In this document: piece after piece, positions 1 to 11,790 of the stretch
How positions within the stretch are numbered: the stretch's first letter is position 1
Layout: the number at the start of each line of letters is the position of its first letter
Assembly: GCA_963555705.1 (NCBI GenBank)
Contig: OY743173.1
Coordinates: 2,211,501 to 2,275,500 of the forward strand
DNA from: Ligustrum vulgare
Taxonomy: Eukaryota; Streptophyta; Magnoliopsida; Lamiales; Oleaceae
Direction of reading: 5' to 3'
DNA: 64,000 nt
The notes under the pieces: model-generated
Told to the model about the DNA's origin: nothing
Database searches by the model: none
The model's input: the letters and a program-made list of their open reading frames with translations, nothing else
Program-made: the position numbers and the translations under genes

Positions 1-318
1 CTGACAGTAATGCAGGATACAAGTTCTTTATTCTAAGGATGTCGTTGAACCTTTCGAATTCTAGGATACTTATTCAAAAAAGACAATTTTCATTGATGGT
101 GTCATATGCCATGACTATCAATAAGAGATGAGGACAATCATTCTTGCATGTATGACTTCTTCCTAAACAGTTGATATTTATACACGAAACTAATAAATGA
201 TGAACTTATCTCTTATTTGTGAATATTATTTATTTTGTTTAAAGATTCAATTAATTTTGCATAAGATTATTTTTATCCAGACGTTTCTTCCCGTGCATCG
301 CACAAGATGATTAACTAG
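1..318 (+). mobile_element. Helitron-like element, 3' end only
   Basis: The right end shows the Helitron 3' signature: a short GC hairpin (GTGC-atc-GCAC, 293-303), a short spacer, then CTAG at 315-318 followed by T. The body runs off the left edge, so its 5' TC end cannot be seen. No coding capacity is visible, so it is presumably non-autonomous. The signature is short and the exact element is an inference. Confidence 0.55.
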
Positions 319-329
319 TTTTTCACTAA

Positions 330-494
330 GCCTCTATTTGACAAATATGTTTAAAAATATATTTTTTTACAATACATTCCCTAAATCACTTTTTAATCAC
401 ACATTTTCTTTCTTCAATTTTCAACCATATATTCTACCTCAAAAATATAAAATAAAAACATATTTTTAAATACAAAAATTTTACAAACAGAGTC
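330..494. mobile_element. Short MITE, GCCTCTGTTTGG family
   Basis: The left end reads GCCTCTATTTGACAAA and the right end is its imperfect reverse complement (ACAAACAGAGTC). The interior carries the family's landmarks: a CACTTTTTAATCACACAT-type stretch followed by TTTCAACCA and TACCTC. It is one of about ten copies in the window. Size and terminal repeats fit a Tourist-like (PIF/Harbinger-derived) MITE. Confidence 0.55.
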
Positions 495-1602
495 TACCCT
501 TCAATTACTCAACGTCTAAAGATTCTCCATTTTTAAACATCCTACATGCCTAGAAAATTTAAGATGCAACTAGATACGTTCATTCTTGTCTAATCATCAA
601 ATTGAATCACGTGACATGACTGAAATTTGATGACTGGACGAGAACTAATACCTTCACATCAAATTGCATCGCATGTTTGGCTGAAATTTGATGACTTAAC
701 GTCGTCACATCAAATTGCATCACATGACACGGCTTAGATAAGGACGTGTTTGACTGATGCAATTTGATGATTGAACGAGAATTAAAGTTGTTACAGACTC
801 GCATGTCACTAAAGTTCAAGTAAAATTTCAAAATGATTAGTAAAGTATTTTTGTATTGACATTTAAGAATCACTTTTTTTATTTTAATTAATGATCTTTG
901 ATTTCACGATCAATGTCAAGTTTTGTCAAGTTTTAAAGAGTCAATGTAAGCCCCCATTTGAGACTCGTTATTTCAAAATAATGTGATTTCGTAATAGTAA
1001 AATTTTGAAGAATATATGGTTATTGAGTAAGGAAGCTTTGGAGTAGATGCCACAAAAGAATGATCATTATGTAATAATATTTAATTTGTGAATAAATGGT
1101 TACTAAAATACTTTATTGTTCAAATTGAAATTTTACTTGAATTTTAGTGACCATTTGTAAAATTAACTCCAGCATAAGGGAAGTAAAGGATAGTATTGTT
1201 AATAATAAAAATTAATGGGTAAAATAGGAATTATATACACGTTGGAACTAAAATTGATTTTCCTCCTGCCCGCACCCTATAATGTATGTCTTCTCGACTC
1301 GCCCAATTTAACTTTTGACAAAATATTTTTTCGAAATATAAGAATTTGCATAAATATCTACGCATAACACAATTTAAATATGGATTTGATTCACACTCCA
1401 TATAAGTGGTAGAGTCCATAGACCGTACTCGGTGAGCCCTTTTGGTAGCTCATACTGACTCCGCCAGTTTTTTTTTTTAATATTAGGCGGCCACTCGACG
1501 GCCGCTTGACGATCTTCCGTACTCATTAAATTTCTGGATTCGTCATTTTATGAAAAATTCTTACCATTCTAAAAGAGGATAACAAATTTCTCAACACATC
1601 AC
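495..1602. other. AT-rich non-coding DNA with a short direct repeat
   Basis: No gene is recognisable. At about 596-765 the motif CACATCAAATTGCATC and its variants recurs roughly every 55 bases, mixed with GAAATTTGATGA, giving about three imperfect copies. Short ORFs here have no coding character. Confidence 0.5.
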
Positions 1603-1925
1603 GCGTATGTATCAATGTTTGGAAAATAGGATTGAACCGACCGATTCAATAGAAAAATTAGGAACCGGTCGAGCCAAAAAATCAGTCTGATTCACTTGCA
1701 AAACCATCCTTTAAAAAATCAGACCGACGGGGACCTGATCAACTCGATCCAATAAGCCGACCAGCTCGAATTAATTTAATTATTACTTATAATAATTTAA
1801 AAATAAATTGTCCGTGAAATTGGCATGGAACCAACAACCCTTTTATAAGGGCTTTTGGTTCCTTTCCTCCCATCCCACAATCGAAGTGGGATGGGAGCTT
1901 TACACACACACACATATATATATAT
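1603..1925. mobile_element. Left half of an interrupted inverted-repeat element
   Basis: This half is rich in GATTGAACCGACC-type words. Matching inverted words (GGTTCGACCCGATTCAACC, then a GATTTTC end) occur at 6826-6905. The two halves appear to be one non-autonomous DNA element split by the Helitron cluster at 1926-6401: both breakpoints lie in TATATATA. The pairing is an inference from the matching end words. Confidence 0.35.
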
Positions 1926-3524
1926 TCTAACTATTATAAAAGAGGCTAAGGAAAATCCCTATTCATTTACTATTCATAAGGCTTGCATCATGTATTATAG
2001 CGACCCAGAATTTTTATGCAATAAATAATTATTTTAATATTTAGAAAATTGTGTCGCTACTATTTCATTTATTGTTTTGAAATTAATGCCGCGACGGATT
2101 CGTCTAGCCAAGTCAAGAAATATCGAATTTGTTCGATTTTAAATTAAATTTCCGAATTTCTAAAATTATATTATTTTAATTGTTTATTCAAAGTATTATT
2201 TCAAAATCATTTTAAATTCCAAATTATTAAAGATATCTAATTAATTATCTTAAATTAAACATTAGCCTAATTATGCTAGTATCCCATTAATTATTTTTAT
2301 TCTTTCTTTTTCTTTTTAAATTATTTTCCTTTTCCATTCATCATCACTACCATCTCGGTTGAACACCACCACAATTCTCTCTTTATACCATTAGAATCTT
2401 CATCATTCATCACACACATGACAACCCACATTTTATTCCACCTTTACATCTAATATTCTCCAACATCATCATTTTCATCATCTTAATAGCCGAAAGCATA
2501 CATCTTCATCACCATTCAGAAATCAAATTCAACCCACTATATCACCAACAGACTGCCAAACTAAATGTCTCTGCACATCACCCCTGAATCAGCCAATTCA
2601 ACAGTATGATTTCCAACTGCAACACCATAGCCAATCACCAATGATCCCTACTGTATCAACCAGCATCATCATCATCCAACCCAACCACAGCCCTCCTCCA
2701 TTCACGATCGGCCAAACCACCAAATAATTCAATCAACACAAATTCAACCACAACCTCCACAGTCGACCAAGTTCAAGAAGAATAACCAACACTACTATCA
2801 TTATATCACCAGCACATACAGCCACCAGTACATCAACAAACCTCTCACGCACCACAGCCATCACCTCCAGCAACTTCAAGACCAATCACAGCAACAGCCA
2901 CCCCTATCGCCAACCAAACCAATAACAACTGAACCTCAATACTCAACCATTTTCAAACCGGCCACTGTTATTATCATCAATACAGTCACCACTGTCAACC
3001 AACAATCCTCAATCGCCGCTCCCTTCGCCGGAATTTCAGACCCAAATCGCAAATCAGAACAATTTCTAAAACAACCCAAAACTCAGGAATAGATGTAGCC
3101 CAGAAACTAACCTTCATACTTGACCCATTTCGACCAGAGTTCCATCGATAAAACTCGCACCTAAACTCAACCAAAACCCAAGAATAAGCCAAACAAAGTA
3201 CTTACCTCACCTCAGACCACCACTGGACAGATTTTGGCCGAAAAGCACAAATCCGATTTCGATTTCCAGCTTTGATTTGGTTTCGGTTTCACACAATAAA
3301 CCACCCAAATAACTTCCTTCAACCACCCCACTGCTACCCTGGCAGCCGCCGCTCGACCACGGCGTTTCACCGGCAAATCGCCGGCAATACCTCCACCGGA
3401 CCTGAACTCTGCGCGCTCTCTCTCTCTCGCTTTTCTCTCTCTCGGACTGATTCAGATAGTATATGATAGAGAGAGGGTAAAGATATGATATATTATAAAA
3501 TCTGATTTATTTTAATACTTTCGA

Positions 3525-3760
3525 AAATTTCAGTTTGGTCCCTAAAGTTTTGAAATGTTTCAAATCAGTCCCTGAAGTTTTAATTTGTTTCAATTCAGTC
3601 CTGTTAGTTTTAAAATGATCATTTCAGCCCTATAATAATATTTATTTGAGCTTCGACCCAACTTTTGGAAAAATTGCATTTTAGTCCCTCAACTTCCAAA
3701 AATGTTCAAATTGGTCCCTCAACTTTCAAAACATCAATTTTAGTCCTAAAATTATAATTT
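3525..3760. repeat. Minisatellite-like AGTCCCT/AAGTTTT repeats in solo LTR
   Basis: Units of roughly 30 bases built on CAGTCCCTGAAGTTTTAAT and variants recur about seven times. The same repeat is present in the related LTR at about 32520-32790, so it belongs to the LTR family and is not a local expansion. Confidence 0.6.
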
Positions 3761-4074
3761 ATCATTTTGAACTATATATTCGATAGACTAAAGTGACTTA
3801 TTGGCTAAGACGAAGCGTACGGAGAATTTAAAGAAATTGAAGTCATTCCCGCTCAACTTTGCACTCGTCGGATTTGAGGTAGACTCGCACTTATTAATTG
3901 ATTTAAATTATGATTTCATATAAATGTCATGTGACTTGTGAAAGTCAATTTTTAAGAAAAACAAGTATGTTTTTATGAAAGGTAAATATACCTTATGTTT
4001 TTATGAAAAGTAAGTATACCCTATGTTTTTACGATAATGTTTTATATGTTTTGGATCATTGCTACGCATAAGAA

Positions 4075-4500
4075 TTCTTACCACCTAAGTTCGGTAGAAT
4101 TCTGTGTCTCCATAAGTTTATGAGGATTTACCACCTAAGTTCGGTAAAATTCCTGCCTTTCCATATGTTTATGAGGATTTACCACCTAAGTTCGGTAAAA
4201 TTCCTGTCGCGTATGTTTATGAGGATTTCGATCCTATCTTATGTTATGATGGAAATGATCCCTATGAATTTCATGAATTATGTTTTGGTATACTTACTGT
4301 TATTATGATCTTACTGTTATTATGACTTACTACATAAGAATTCTTGCCACCTAAGTTCGGTAAAATTCTTATGTTTATGAGGATTTCGATATTATCCTAT
4401 GTTATGATGAAAACTTACTGTTATTATGATTTTACTGCATAAGAATTCTTGCCACCTAAGTTCGGTAAAGTTCTTGTGTCTATTTATGTTTATGATGATT
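4075..4500 (+). repeat. Imperfect tandem repeat ACCACCTAAGTTCGGTAAAA
   Basis: The box CCACCTAAGTTCGGTAAAAT followed by TCTTGTG and TTTATGAGGATTT occurs five times (near 4081, 4131, 4181, 4345 and 4451), at first at 50-base spacing. The copy at 31286-33715 lacks this array, so it expanded, or was lost, after the two LTR lineages split. An ORF across it is only a by-product. Confidence 0.65.
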
Positions 4501-5343
4501 TCAATCATATCTTATGTTATGCTTTCAAAAGAAATTATGCTTGGCATAATTAAAATATTTTTATAAGTATATGGTTTTCAAAGAGCTGTTTTCAAAGAGC
4601 CTATGATTTGCAAAATATGTCCCGTGCTGTAATGCACAATATGAGTTTTATCAAGAGCAGTTTTATAAAGAAGCTCTATCAATGCCCGTTTTATAAAGAG
4701 CCGGGATTTATGTGTTTAATCATCTTATAAATTAAATTAATTCGCGATGAGTCTACTGAGTATTTCCCCCATGAAATACTCACCCTACTTTTTAACAGTT
4801 TTGCAGATTTCGGGGACGGTGGCGAGCGATGAATGATGGTGGCAATAATCGTTGAACGGTTGAAAGTTTGACGTTAATGATTTCCGTATTTTCCAAATAA
4901 TCGAATAATTTAGAGAAGTTCATTTATTTGAGAAATTATGATATTGGCAATTTCTTTACAATATTAATGGTTCGATTTACTATTTCAAATGGTTTCATAA
5001 ATGTTTTCAATTTTAGCGGCCATTACAGTTTATTTAATGTTGCCATAAATGAATTTCAATTATTTCTTCCGCAACAATATTATTCGAAAAATTTAGACAG
5101 AAAATGACGTAGTGAATCGGGTATACGGAACTCGGGGCGCTACATGTATGATGTCATAAAGTCCTCATATTTTCAACTTAACTTATATCATATCTTATCA
5201 TATCCTAACTATTATAAAAGAGGCTAAGGAAAATCCCTATTTATTTACTATTCATAAGAATTGCATCATGTATGATGTCATAAAGTCCTCATATTTTCAA
5301 CTTAACTTATAACTATTAATTATAATTATAATTAACTAGACTA

Positions 5344-5385
<42 letters not shown>

Positions 5386-6401
5386 CATACTAATCCTAAC
5401 TATATTAAAAGAGGCTAAGAGAAAATAACATTCATATACTACTATCCATAAGGTATCATCAATAACATCATAATGATATCAATTATTGTTTCCTTTTTTC
5501 ACATTTACTATTTTATTTATCTATTATTTTTCTACTATTGTAAAGTACACTTTGGTTCTTATTCTTTCAAATTCAAGACATCTTTATCTTTCATAAATTC
5601 CTAAAATTTGTCATTTAGTCATCAAACTTTTTAACTGTCAATTTTATCATCTAGTCATCGAACTTTTCAATTATCAATTTTACCTCCCTAAATTCATGAA
5701 TTTTATGCAATTATTGCTTCAACACTTATTTATCCTACCGTATCCTATCATAATCCTATCCTATCCTAAATATATTAAATTAAAAGAAGTTAATAAAAAA
5801 ATATTATTCATATACTACTATTCATAAGGCACCATCAATGACATCATAATGACATCAATTGAGTTTTCTTTTTATCGCATTTACTAATTCATTTATCTAT
5901 TATTTTTCTACTATTGTAAGGTACACTTTGGTCCTTATTTTTTCAAATTCAAGAAATCTTTATCTTTCATAAGTTCTTGAAATTTGCCATTTAGTCATCA
6001 AACTTTTCAATTGTCAAATTTATCATTAGTCATCAAACTTTTCATTTGTCAATTTTATCTCCCTAAACTCATGAATTTTATGAAGGCTAAAAAAAAGTCG
6101 TAATAGCAAGATCTTAATATTGATGTAAAGATTTCACACATTACTTATTTCATATTTTCATTGTTTTTGTAAGATTTTATATGTTTTCGTGTCACATTTG
6201 AATCCTTAATAATCAATTAGATTAAAAAATAATTTATGGATGTTCTGATTTAAAATAATTTTTTTAGTTAAGGTGTAATATATTTGTTAGCATAACCCTT
6301 TCTTTTTGTCTTTTTCTTCATCTTTACAATCTTCTTACCTTTCGACGCTATTATATACAAAATTATTATCGCATTCCGTGCATCGCACGGGCCATCACTA
6401 G

Positions 6402-6920
6402 TATATATATATAGTGGATGTTCCTTTATCATTTATTTTTGGGAATTATTTTGGTTCTTCTTTTAAGTTATTTTATTTATTTGTCATGTATGTCCTCTTT
6501 CAAATAGTTTATTTAAATATTGTTTTTTTAATTTTTTATAGGTTAAAAAATTAAAAAATAAATTATAGCATAATAAATTAACAAATATAAATTTATATTC
6601 TATTTGAATTATTAATTCTAAAATTAAAGAATATTATTGTTATATATTTTATATTTTATGTTTTTTGTGTATTACTATTTAGTTTTTATGTTAAAATATT
6701 TGTTTTTACATATAATTTTATCTTTAAATGAATAAATATTGGTTTATTTGTAAAAAATAACTTATTTTTTTATAAAATTTTATTATTTTTTGAATAATTA
6801 TTATTTTTTAATTGAAAACGATTCAACTCCGGTTCGACCCGATTCAACCTTATGACCCTTGATCCGTTATCTTATCCAAGTCGAATCGATTTCCGATTTT
6901 CTTAATACAGGTATGTACAC
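6402..6920. mobile_element. Right half of interrupted inverted-repeat element
   Basis: AT-rich sequence ending in GGTTCGACCCGATTCAACC and TCGAATCGATTTCCGATTTT, which mirror words in the left half at 1603-1830. No coding sequence. The assignment rests only on these end similarities. Confidence 0.35.
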
Positions 6921-6942
6921 CAATTTGTAAGTGATAATGTGT

Positions 6943-7158
6943 GTTGATGGTACCCAGCTCGTGAGGCTTACGGCTAGGGGCCTACGTGAGTGTCCCAAGA
7001 ATCCTTATATTCAAAAGGTCTTGGATTCAAATCCTCATAGGAACGCGTCCACTTAAAAGTGGAACAAATTCACTTAATAGTAGACAATTTGTGTGTGGCA
7101 GCCTGTGACACTCACACAGACCCCGAGCCGTAAGCTTCACGAGCTGGGTACCGTCAAC
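6943..7158. mobile_element. Fold-back element with ~52-bp arms
   Basis: The left arm (6943-6994) begins GTTGATGGTACCCAGCTCGT. The right arm (7107-7158) is its reverse complement with a handful of mismatches and ends GAGCTGGGTACCGTCAAC. About 110 bases separate the arms, including GGATTCAAATCC, which resembles a tRNA B box. The transcript would form a long hairpin. No clear target duplication was found. It could be a fold-back MITE or a tRNA-related SINE pair. Confidence 0.65.
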
Positions 7159-8550
7159 AATGTACATGTAGAACAACCGCTTTATTAATAACCTATCATT
7201 TTTTATCCTTTAAAACAATTCAATACATGCATTTAAAATATAGTTTTAGGTGACAAATGAAAGAATGAATTTACAAAGCAGGATTCCGTGATTCAAAAAC
7301 TTTTGTTATGCATGATGCATATAGGATAACGATAAATGAGAAAAAGAATAAAGCAAAACATAGAATTGGTCATACAAGCTAGAAGTTAGTCAAGTTGAAG
7401 GTTAATAAACGATGAAACAAACATTTTTTGATAACGATATCATGGATAAATAACATATATAATAATAATATAAATCCATCGCTGTCTTCTACTTTTCATA
7501 ATGCAGCTTTAGCTTTATATAAAATAATAATAATAAGTAATAAATTGTTTAGTGAAAGCAATGAAACTTGAAGAGTCACAAACATGGAATCTAGTGGAAA
7601 TCTTGTAGGCCGTGGAGACTGGAGTCAAGGTACTCGATTGAATAATACATTTAGCTTTCCTTTAGCAAACTTTCTATTTAATTCATAAATGTTAAACTTT
7701 GTTTTTAACTATATATTTCAATTAATTATAAATATTATCAACTTACTTATATCGTCCATTTTTATCTATTTGTAAATATTTATTGTTTCCAAGCGGAGGC
7801 ATAAATTATGACTAGTTAATTTTCAAATTCTTACTTTTATTATTCTCTACATCCAATTTAGCTATTCGACTTTTTCTGCTTTCATCTTTTACTCACACTA
7901 TTTTTCTTACATTACTTGTCACTTCAACCATCTTGACTATTGTTGAGATATGTGTCCAATAATATTAGAACTTAATTATAACAAAATAAACATTTCAAAT
8001 GTGATGTCCATTTCATCAAATGATAAAAAGCGTTTGCTTAATATTTTCTTTCAATCAATTTTAATCTGAACTCAATAATTTAATTAGCGATGTGCGAGTT
8101 GTTATTGTGATTTGATCGCAAAGAAAATGCTAACTTAAGTGAGAAAATAATTAGTTGGAGTGAAATTTTAACCCAACACAAATTACTTATAATTAGATGT
8201 CCGGAATAATAATGAATTGAGATCTAAGCAAGATGATTTAATTAGAGCGAATGGAAATAATGTTTCCTATGTAATTTTATATACTTTGAGAGGCCTATGA
8301 TAAACCTCTAGTGAAATAAGCCAATACTAATAATCAACTCGACATATCATATAGAATAATTTGTGTTCAATTATATAGCATAATTTATATAGATCAAATT
8401 GAATACATTTAGTAGCTCTAGTAAAGTCCAATGACTTATTATAATGTAATTGAATGGTCGAATTGCAATTTTAATTAATTTGAAAAATAAAATTCGAATT
8501 TCACCACATATTTTAAGTTTAACCATATACTTGGAAGAGTTTTTGTTATG
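7159..8550. other. AT-rich intergenic DNA, no gene seen
   Basis: No recognisable protein domain. A start codon with a short good-looking frame followed by GGTACTCG occurs at about 7584 (ATGGAATCTAGTGGAAATC), but no downstream exon could be attached. Confidence 0.4.
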
Positions 8551-8727
8551 AATAATGCTAATCTTATATATCTCAAGGTTGAGACAAATCTCAATCTAAT
8601 TGACATTCTCCCATTGAAAATTAAAGATGTGGCTTATGCATGTGCACATGGGTACCTCCCAATTCTCCAATAAATGTATGACAATTGAATTGAGATTGAT
8701 CTCAACCTTGAGATAAATAGCATTATT
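8551..8727. mobile_element. Hairpin MITE, 177 bp
   Basis: The two ends are long inverted repeats: AATAATGCTA, then TATCTCAAGGTTGAGA, then AATCTCAAT on the left, with the mirrored ATTGAGATTGATCTCAACC and AGATAAATAGCATTATT on the right. The inner word CTCAAGGTTGAG is itself nearly palindromic. No target duplication is evident. Confidence 0.6.
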
Positions 8728-9651
8728 TTTTTGTTATTTAGAACGTAAGTTTCAAGTTCCTAAGATACTACAAGTATTTTTTTTTATTATTATTTTTTTT
8801 AACAAGGAAATAAGTATATTCAATGTACAAATACTTGAAGGATGGAGATTTTTCAAAAGCTTTCTTTATCTATATAGTAAATAACAAGCTTATAGTCTTG
8901 CTGAAGTGTGTTCTTATTTTAAGATTCTTGGTCAGATCGCTCATTCATCAGGTATAATATAAGTTTAGAATACTAAAGAAAATTCGATGGAGATAATTCT
9001 AGAAAATATGATTGTTGATTAAATTTGGAGATTCAAATAAATCAGCCTCGTGGAATTAATCAAACAAGACAGGTATTCCACTTTATACACCTACTCGTAA
9101 GTTGAGCACACGTTGCGTGCATGGTGCAAATATAGAATACAAATGGAGCATCGCGGGTGAAGAGGTGATGTTCAACAAGGAAAAGAAAAGCAAATGACAG
9201 CTATCAAAGTATGTTGAGTTTAAAACAAAAATAAATTTGGGCAATCTACGCGTTGCGTGCAATTTAGCCATTATTGAATATTTTGAGTTTGTAGTTAAAA
9301 AAAAAAATCGGGCAGCTAGCTACTGGAAATTGGGACCAAATTGGCACTGTATTGCTCTTTTTATTCCCTTACATATATAAGAGATGTGATTAGTTGTTTA
9401 GATTTGTAACGAGTAGTATAACATAGAAAAGATCATCGTCCCAAAATTAACGAACTGTTCGGTGGCTCCTTTAAGGTTTTTTTTTTCTAGGTAAAATATA
9501 TCGTTAAAAATTGGAGAGAGAAAACGTGTGTACTTAAAAATGGTTTAAAAAATTGTGTAAAAAAATTGATTTATAAACAGTTTTTTTCATGTTATCAAAC
9601 GGGCTGTAAAATTTTTTTTATACGTTAAATGGTACTAGCTTTTTATCAATA
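8728..9651. other. Intergenic DNA with one MITE fragment
   Basis: No gene seen. The stretch 9465-9640 carries the interior words of the common GCCTCTGTTTGG MITE family (GGTAAAATATATCG, TTGGAGAGAGAAAACGTGTG, TTATCAAACGGGCTGTA) but its ends are degraded. Confidence 0.45.
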
Positions 9652-10268
9652 CTAGTCTAGCTCGTGCAATGCACGAGTAGTGCATGTAATTATGTATGTA
9701 ATAGTGTTATTGCACATGTATAACAAAAAATAACATTTTGTCAAATTATGATTCCTCGACTGTTATATAATTTAAAAAGAAGAATTTGTAGATTTTGCGA
9801 ACTTGTTGAGTAGTATATTAAAAACTTGATTTTATATAAAGTATGCATGATTTTGAAAATGAAACGAAAATCAACCAGTAAAAGAAAATTCGAGAAATTG
9901 ATTTTTAAAGACCGGTAACTACAAAGATATAAAAAAGTGATCAGCGGTTATTTTTGAATGCTTGTTCACCTTATTTTGACAGTTGTTATATATTTTGAGA
10001 ATGCAAGTTTATAGTTTTTTATGAGTTTAAAAAGTGGTACATTAAAATTTTGATTTTATCTAGAGTGCATATATTGAAAATGTGTTGACTTGTGAAAAAA
10101 AATACATTGTTAGTTGACCATTTTAAACAACCATAACTTTTACTGTAATTGACAATTTTATTATTCGAAAATAATGTGATAAAGTATGTGAGAACTTCAC
10201 ATTCTTATCAAAATATTTCTACCACAACTTCATTTGATCATTAAAAAATGACCAAACAAAGACAGCAA

Positions 10269-10312
<44 letters not shown>

Positions 10313-11790
10313 GGGGCGACGAGAAATGAAAAAGAGTTTTGAAAAGGCAACTTCATAATTTTTATGAGTTTTTCAAAGCGGTACATATATTAAAAACTTA
10401 ATTTTGTAGGGGAAAATGAAATCATATAGAAATGCAAAATACATCATTAAGGGACCATTTGAACGATTATAATTTTGCCAAGTTTGACAGTTTTATAATT
10501 CGGAAATAATGTGGTAAAGTATTGTGTGATAACTCAACTTTAACATCAAGATCTTGTTATTACTACTTCATTTATGTCCACAAAATTGATCAAACGAAGA
10601 AAAAAAATTGCACAAAAGGACAAAATATGGGTGCCAATGTTTGTCCAATTATGATTCATCAGCCGTTATTTAATTTTCAAGAGGAATTTGTAAATTTTTG
10701 CTAGGTCATTGATTAGTATATTAAAAACTCAATTTTATCTAAAGTATGCATATTTTTTAAAATAAGATAGAAGTTAACCAATAAATGAAAAATCGAAAAA
10801 TAGATTTTGAAGGACCAACAACTGCACGGATTTAAAAAGTAAGTGGTTATTTTTGGATGCGTGTTCGCGTTATTTTGATAATCGTTATATGTTTTAAAAA
10901 ACAAATTTGTTGTTTTTTATGAATTTTTCCAGTGACATTCCTCAAAATAACTTTTTAACCACAAACATTTTTCAAACTATTTTTCAATTACATATTTTAC
11001 CTCGAAAACATCACATTTTTTTAACCAAATATGACTAGTTTTGTCTAGAGTGAATATGTTGAAAATGTGACGAAATTTGACTGGTAAAAAAAATGAAAAA
11101 TTATTGTTAAGAAACAATTTTAAACGGCTATAACTTTTGTTACGATTGATAGTTTTGTAATTCGAAAATAATGTACAAAATTATTATATGAAAACTTTAT
11201 ATGGATACCAAGATTTTGTTATTACAACTTCATTTGTGCTCACAAAGTTGGCCAAATGAAGAATAAAAGAAGTGCAAAAAAAAAAAAAAAAAGGACAAAA
11301 GACAAAATCACTAAAGGACAAATAGCCTTACCATTAATGAACTGTGACATAAAACTCACTCTTATAATACTATATTATAATATAAATTAAGATAAGAATA
11401 AGAAAAACATCACATTTTTTTTATTTTTTTATTTTTTGGTTTAAAAAAATACAAAATATGGTTAGTTTTGTCTAGAGTGTATATGTCGAAAATGAGACAA
11501 AAGTTGACTGGTAAAAAATTGAAAAATGAATTGTTAAGAGACAATTTTAAACATCTATAAGTTTTGTTATGGTTGACGGTTTTGTAATTCGAAAATAATG
11601 TACTAAAGTACTATATGAGAACTTTATATTGATTACAAGTTACAACTTCATTTGAGCTCACAAAATTGACCAACAAAAAAAAAAGTGTAAAAAAAAACTC
11701 ACTAAAGGACAAAATAGCCTTATCATAAATGAATAGTAATATAAAACTCACTCTTATAATATAGTTTAGATTTAGATTTAGATTTAAATT
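9652..11790 (-). mobile_element. Helitron-like element with internal direct repeats
   Basis: Read on the minus strand, the 3' end shows the hairpin CTCGTGCATTGCACGAG and a terminal CTAG at 9652-9655 followed by T. The body is made of about five or six diverged direct copies of a 330-420-bp module. Its landmarks are GTCTAGAGTG..ATATGTTGAAAATG, CTATAACTTTTGTTA, TAATTCGAAAATAATGT and TTACAACTTCATTTG, near 9770, 10070, 10420, 10720, 11045 and 11470. The right (5') end is uncertain, at about 11390 or 11770. No coding. Confidence 0.5.
10269..10312. repeat. (AAT)n microsatellite
   Basis: About 14 uninterrupted AAT units inside one of the modules of the surrounding element. A similar (ATT)n tract lies at about 5346-5382. 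Confidence 0.85.

Larger units (their letters stand above)
1996..5144. mobile_element. Solo LTR, 3.1 kb (TGTAGCG...CGCTACA family)
   Basis: The element runs from TATAGCGACCC (a TGTAGCGACC start with one change) to GGGGCGCTACA. It is flanked by a perfect 5-bp duplication TGTAT (1991-1995 and 5145-5149). The same flanking sequence without the insert is seen at about 5205-5290 (GCATCATGTATGATGTC), which serves as an empty site. There is no internal coding, PBS or polypurine tract, so it is best read as a solo LTR of a Ty3/gypsy element. A second copy is at 31286-33715. Transcriptional orientation was not established. Confidence 0.75.
1926..6401 (+). mobile_element. Helitron-like cluster with repeated 5' ends
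   Basis: The 5'-type sequence TCTAACTATTATAAAAGAGG occurs at about 1926 and recurs in close variants near 5203, 5394 and 5755. Each recurrence is followed by similar text (GGCTAAG, CATTCATATACTACTAT, CATAAGG). A single 3' end is visible: hairpin CCGTGCATCGCACGG at about 6375-6390 and terminal CTAG at 6398-6401 before T. The unit from 5394 to 6401 is about 1.0 kb. No Rep/helicase is encoded. A solo LTR (1996-5144) interrupts the first copy. Confidence 0.55.

Noticed and set aside
7584..7640. First exon of a gene (ATGGAATCTAGTGG...)
   Set aside because: Short plausible frame ending near GGTACT, but no second exon, domain or promoter could be linked.
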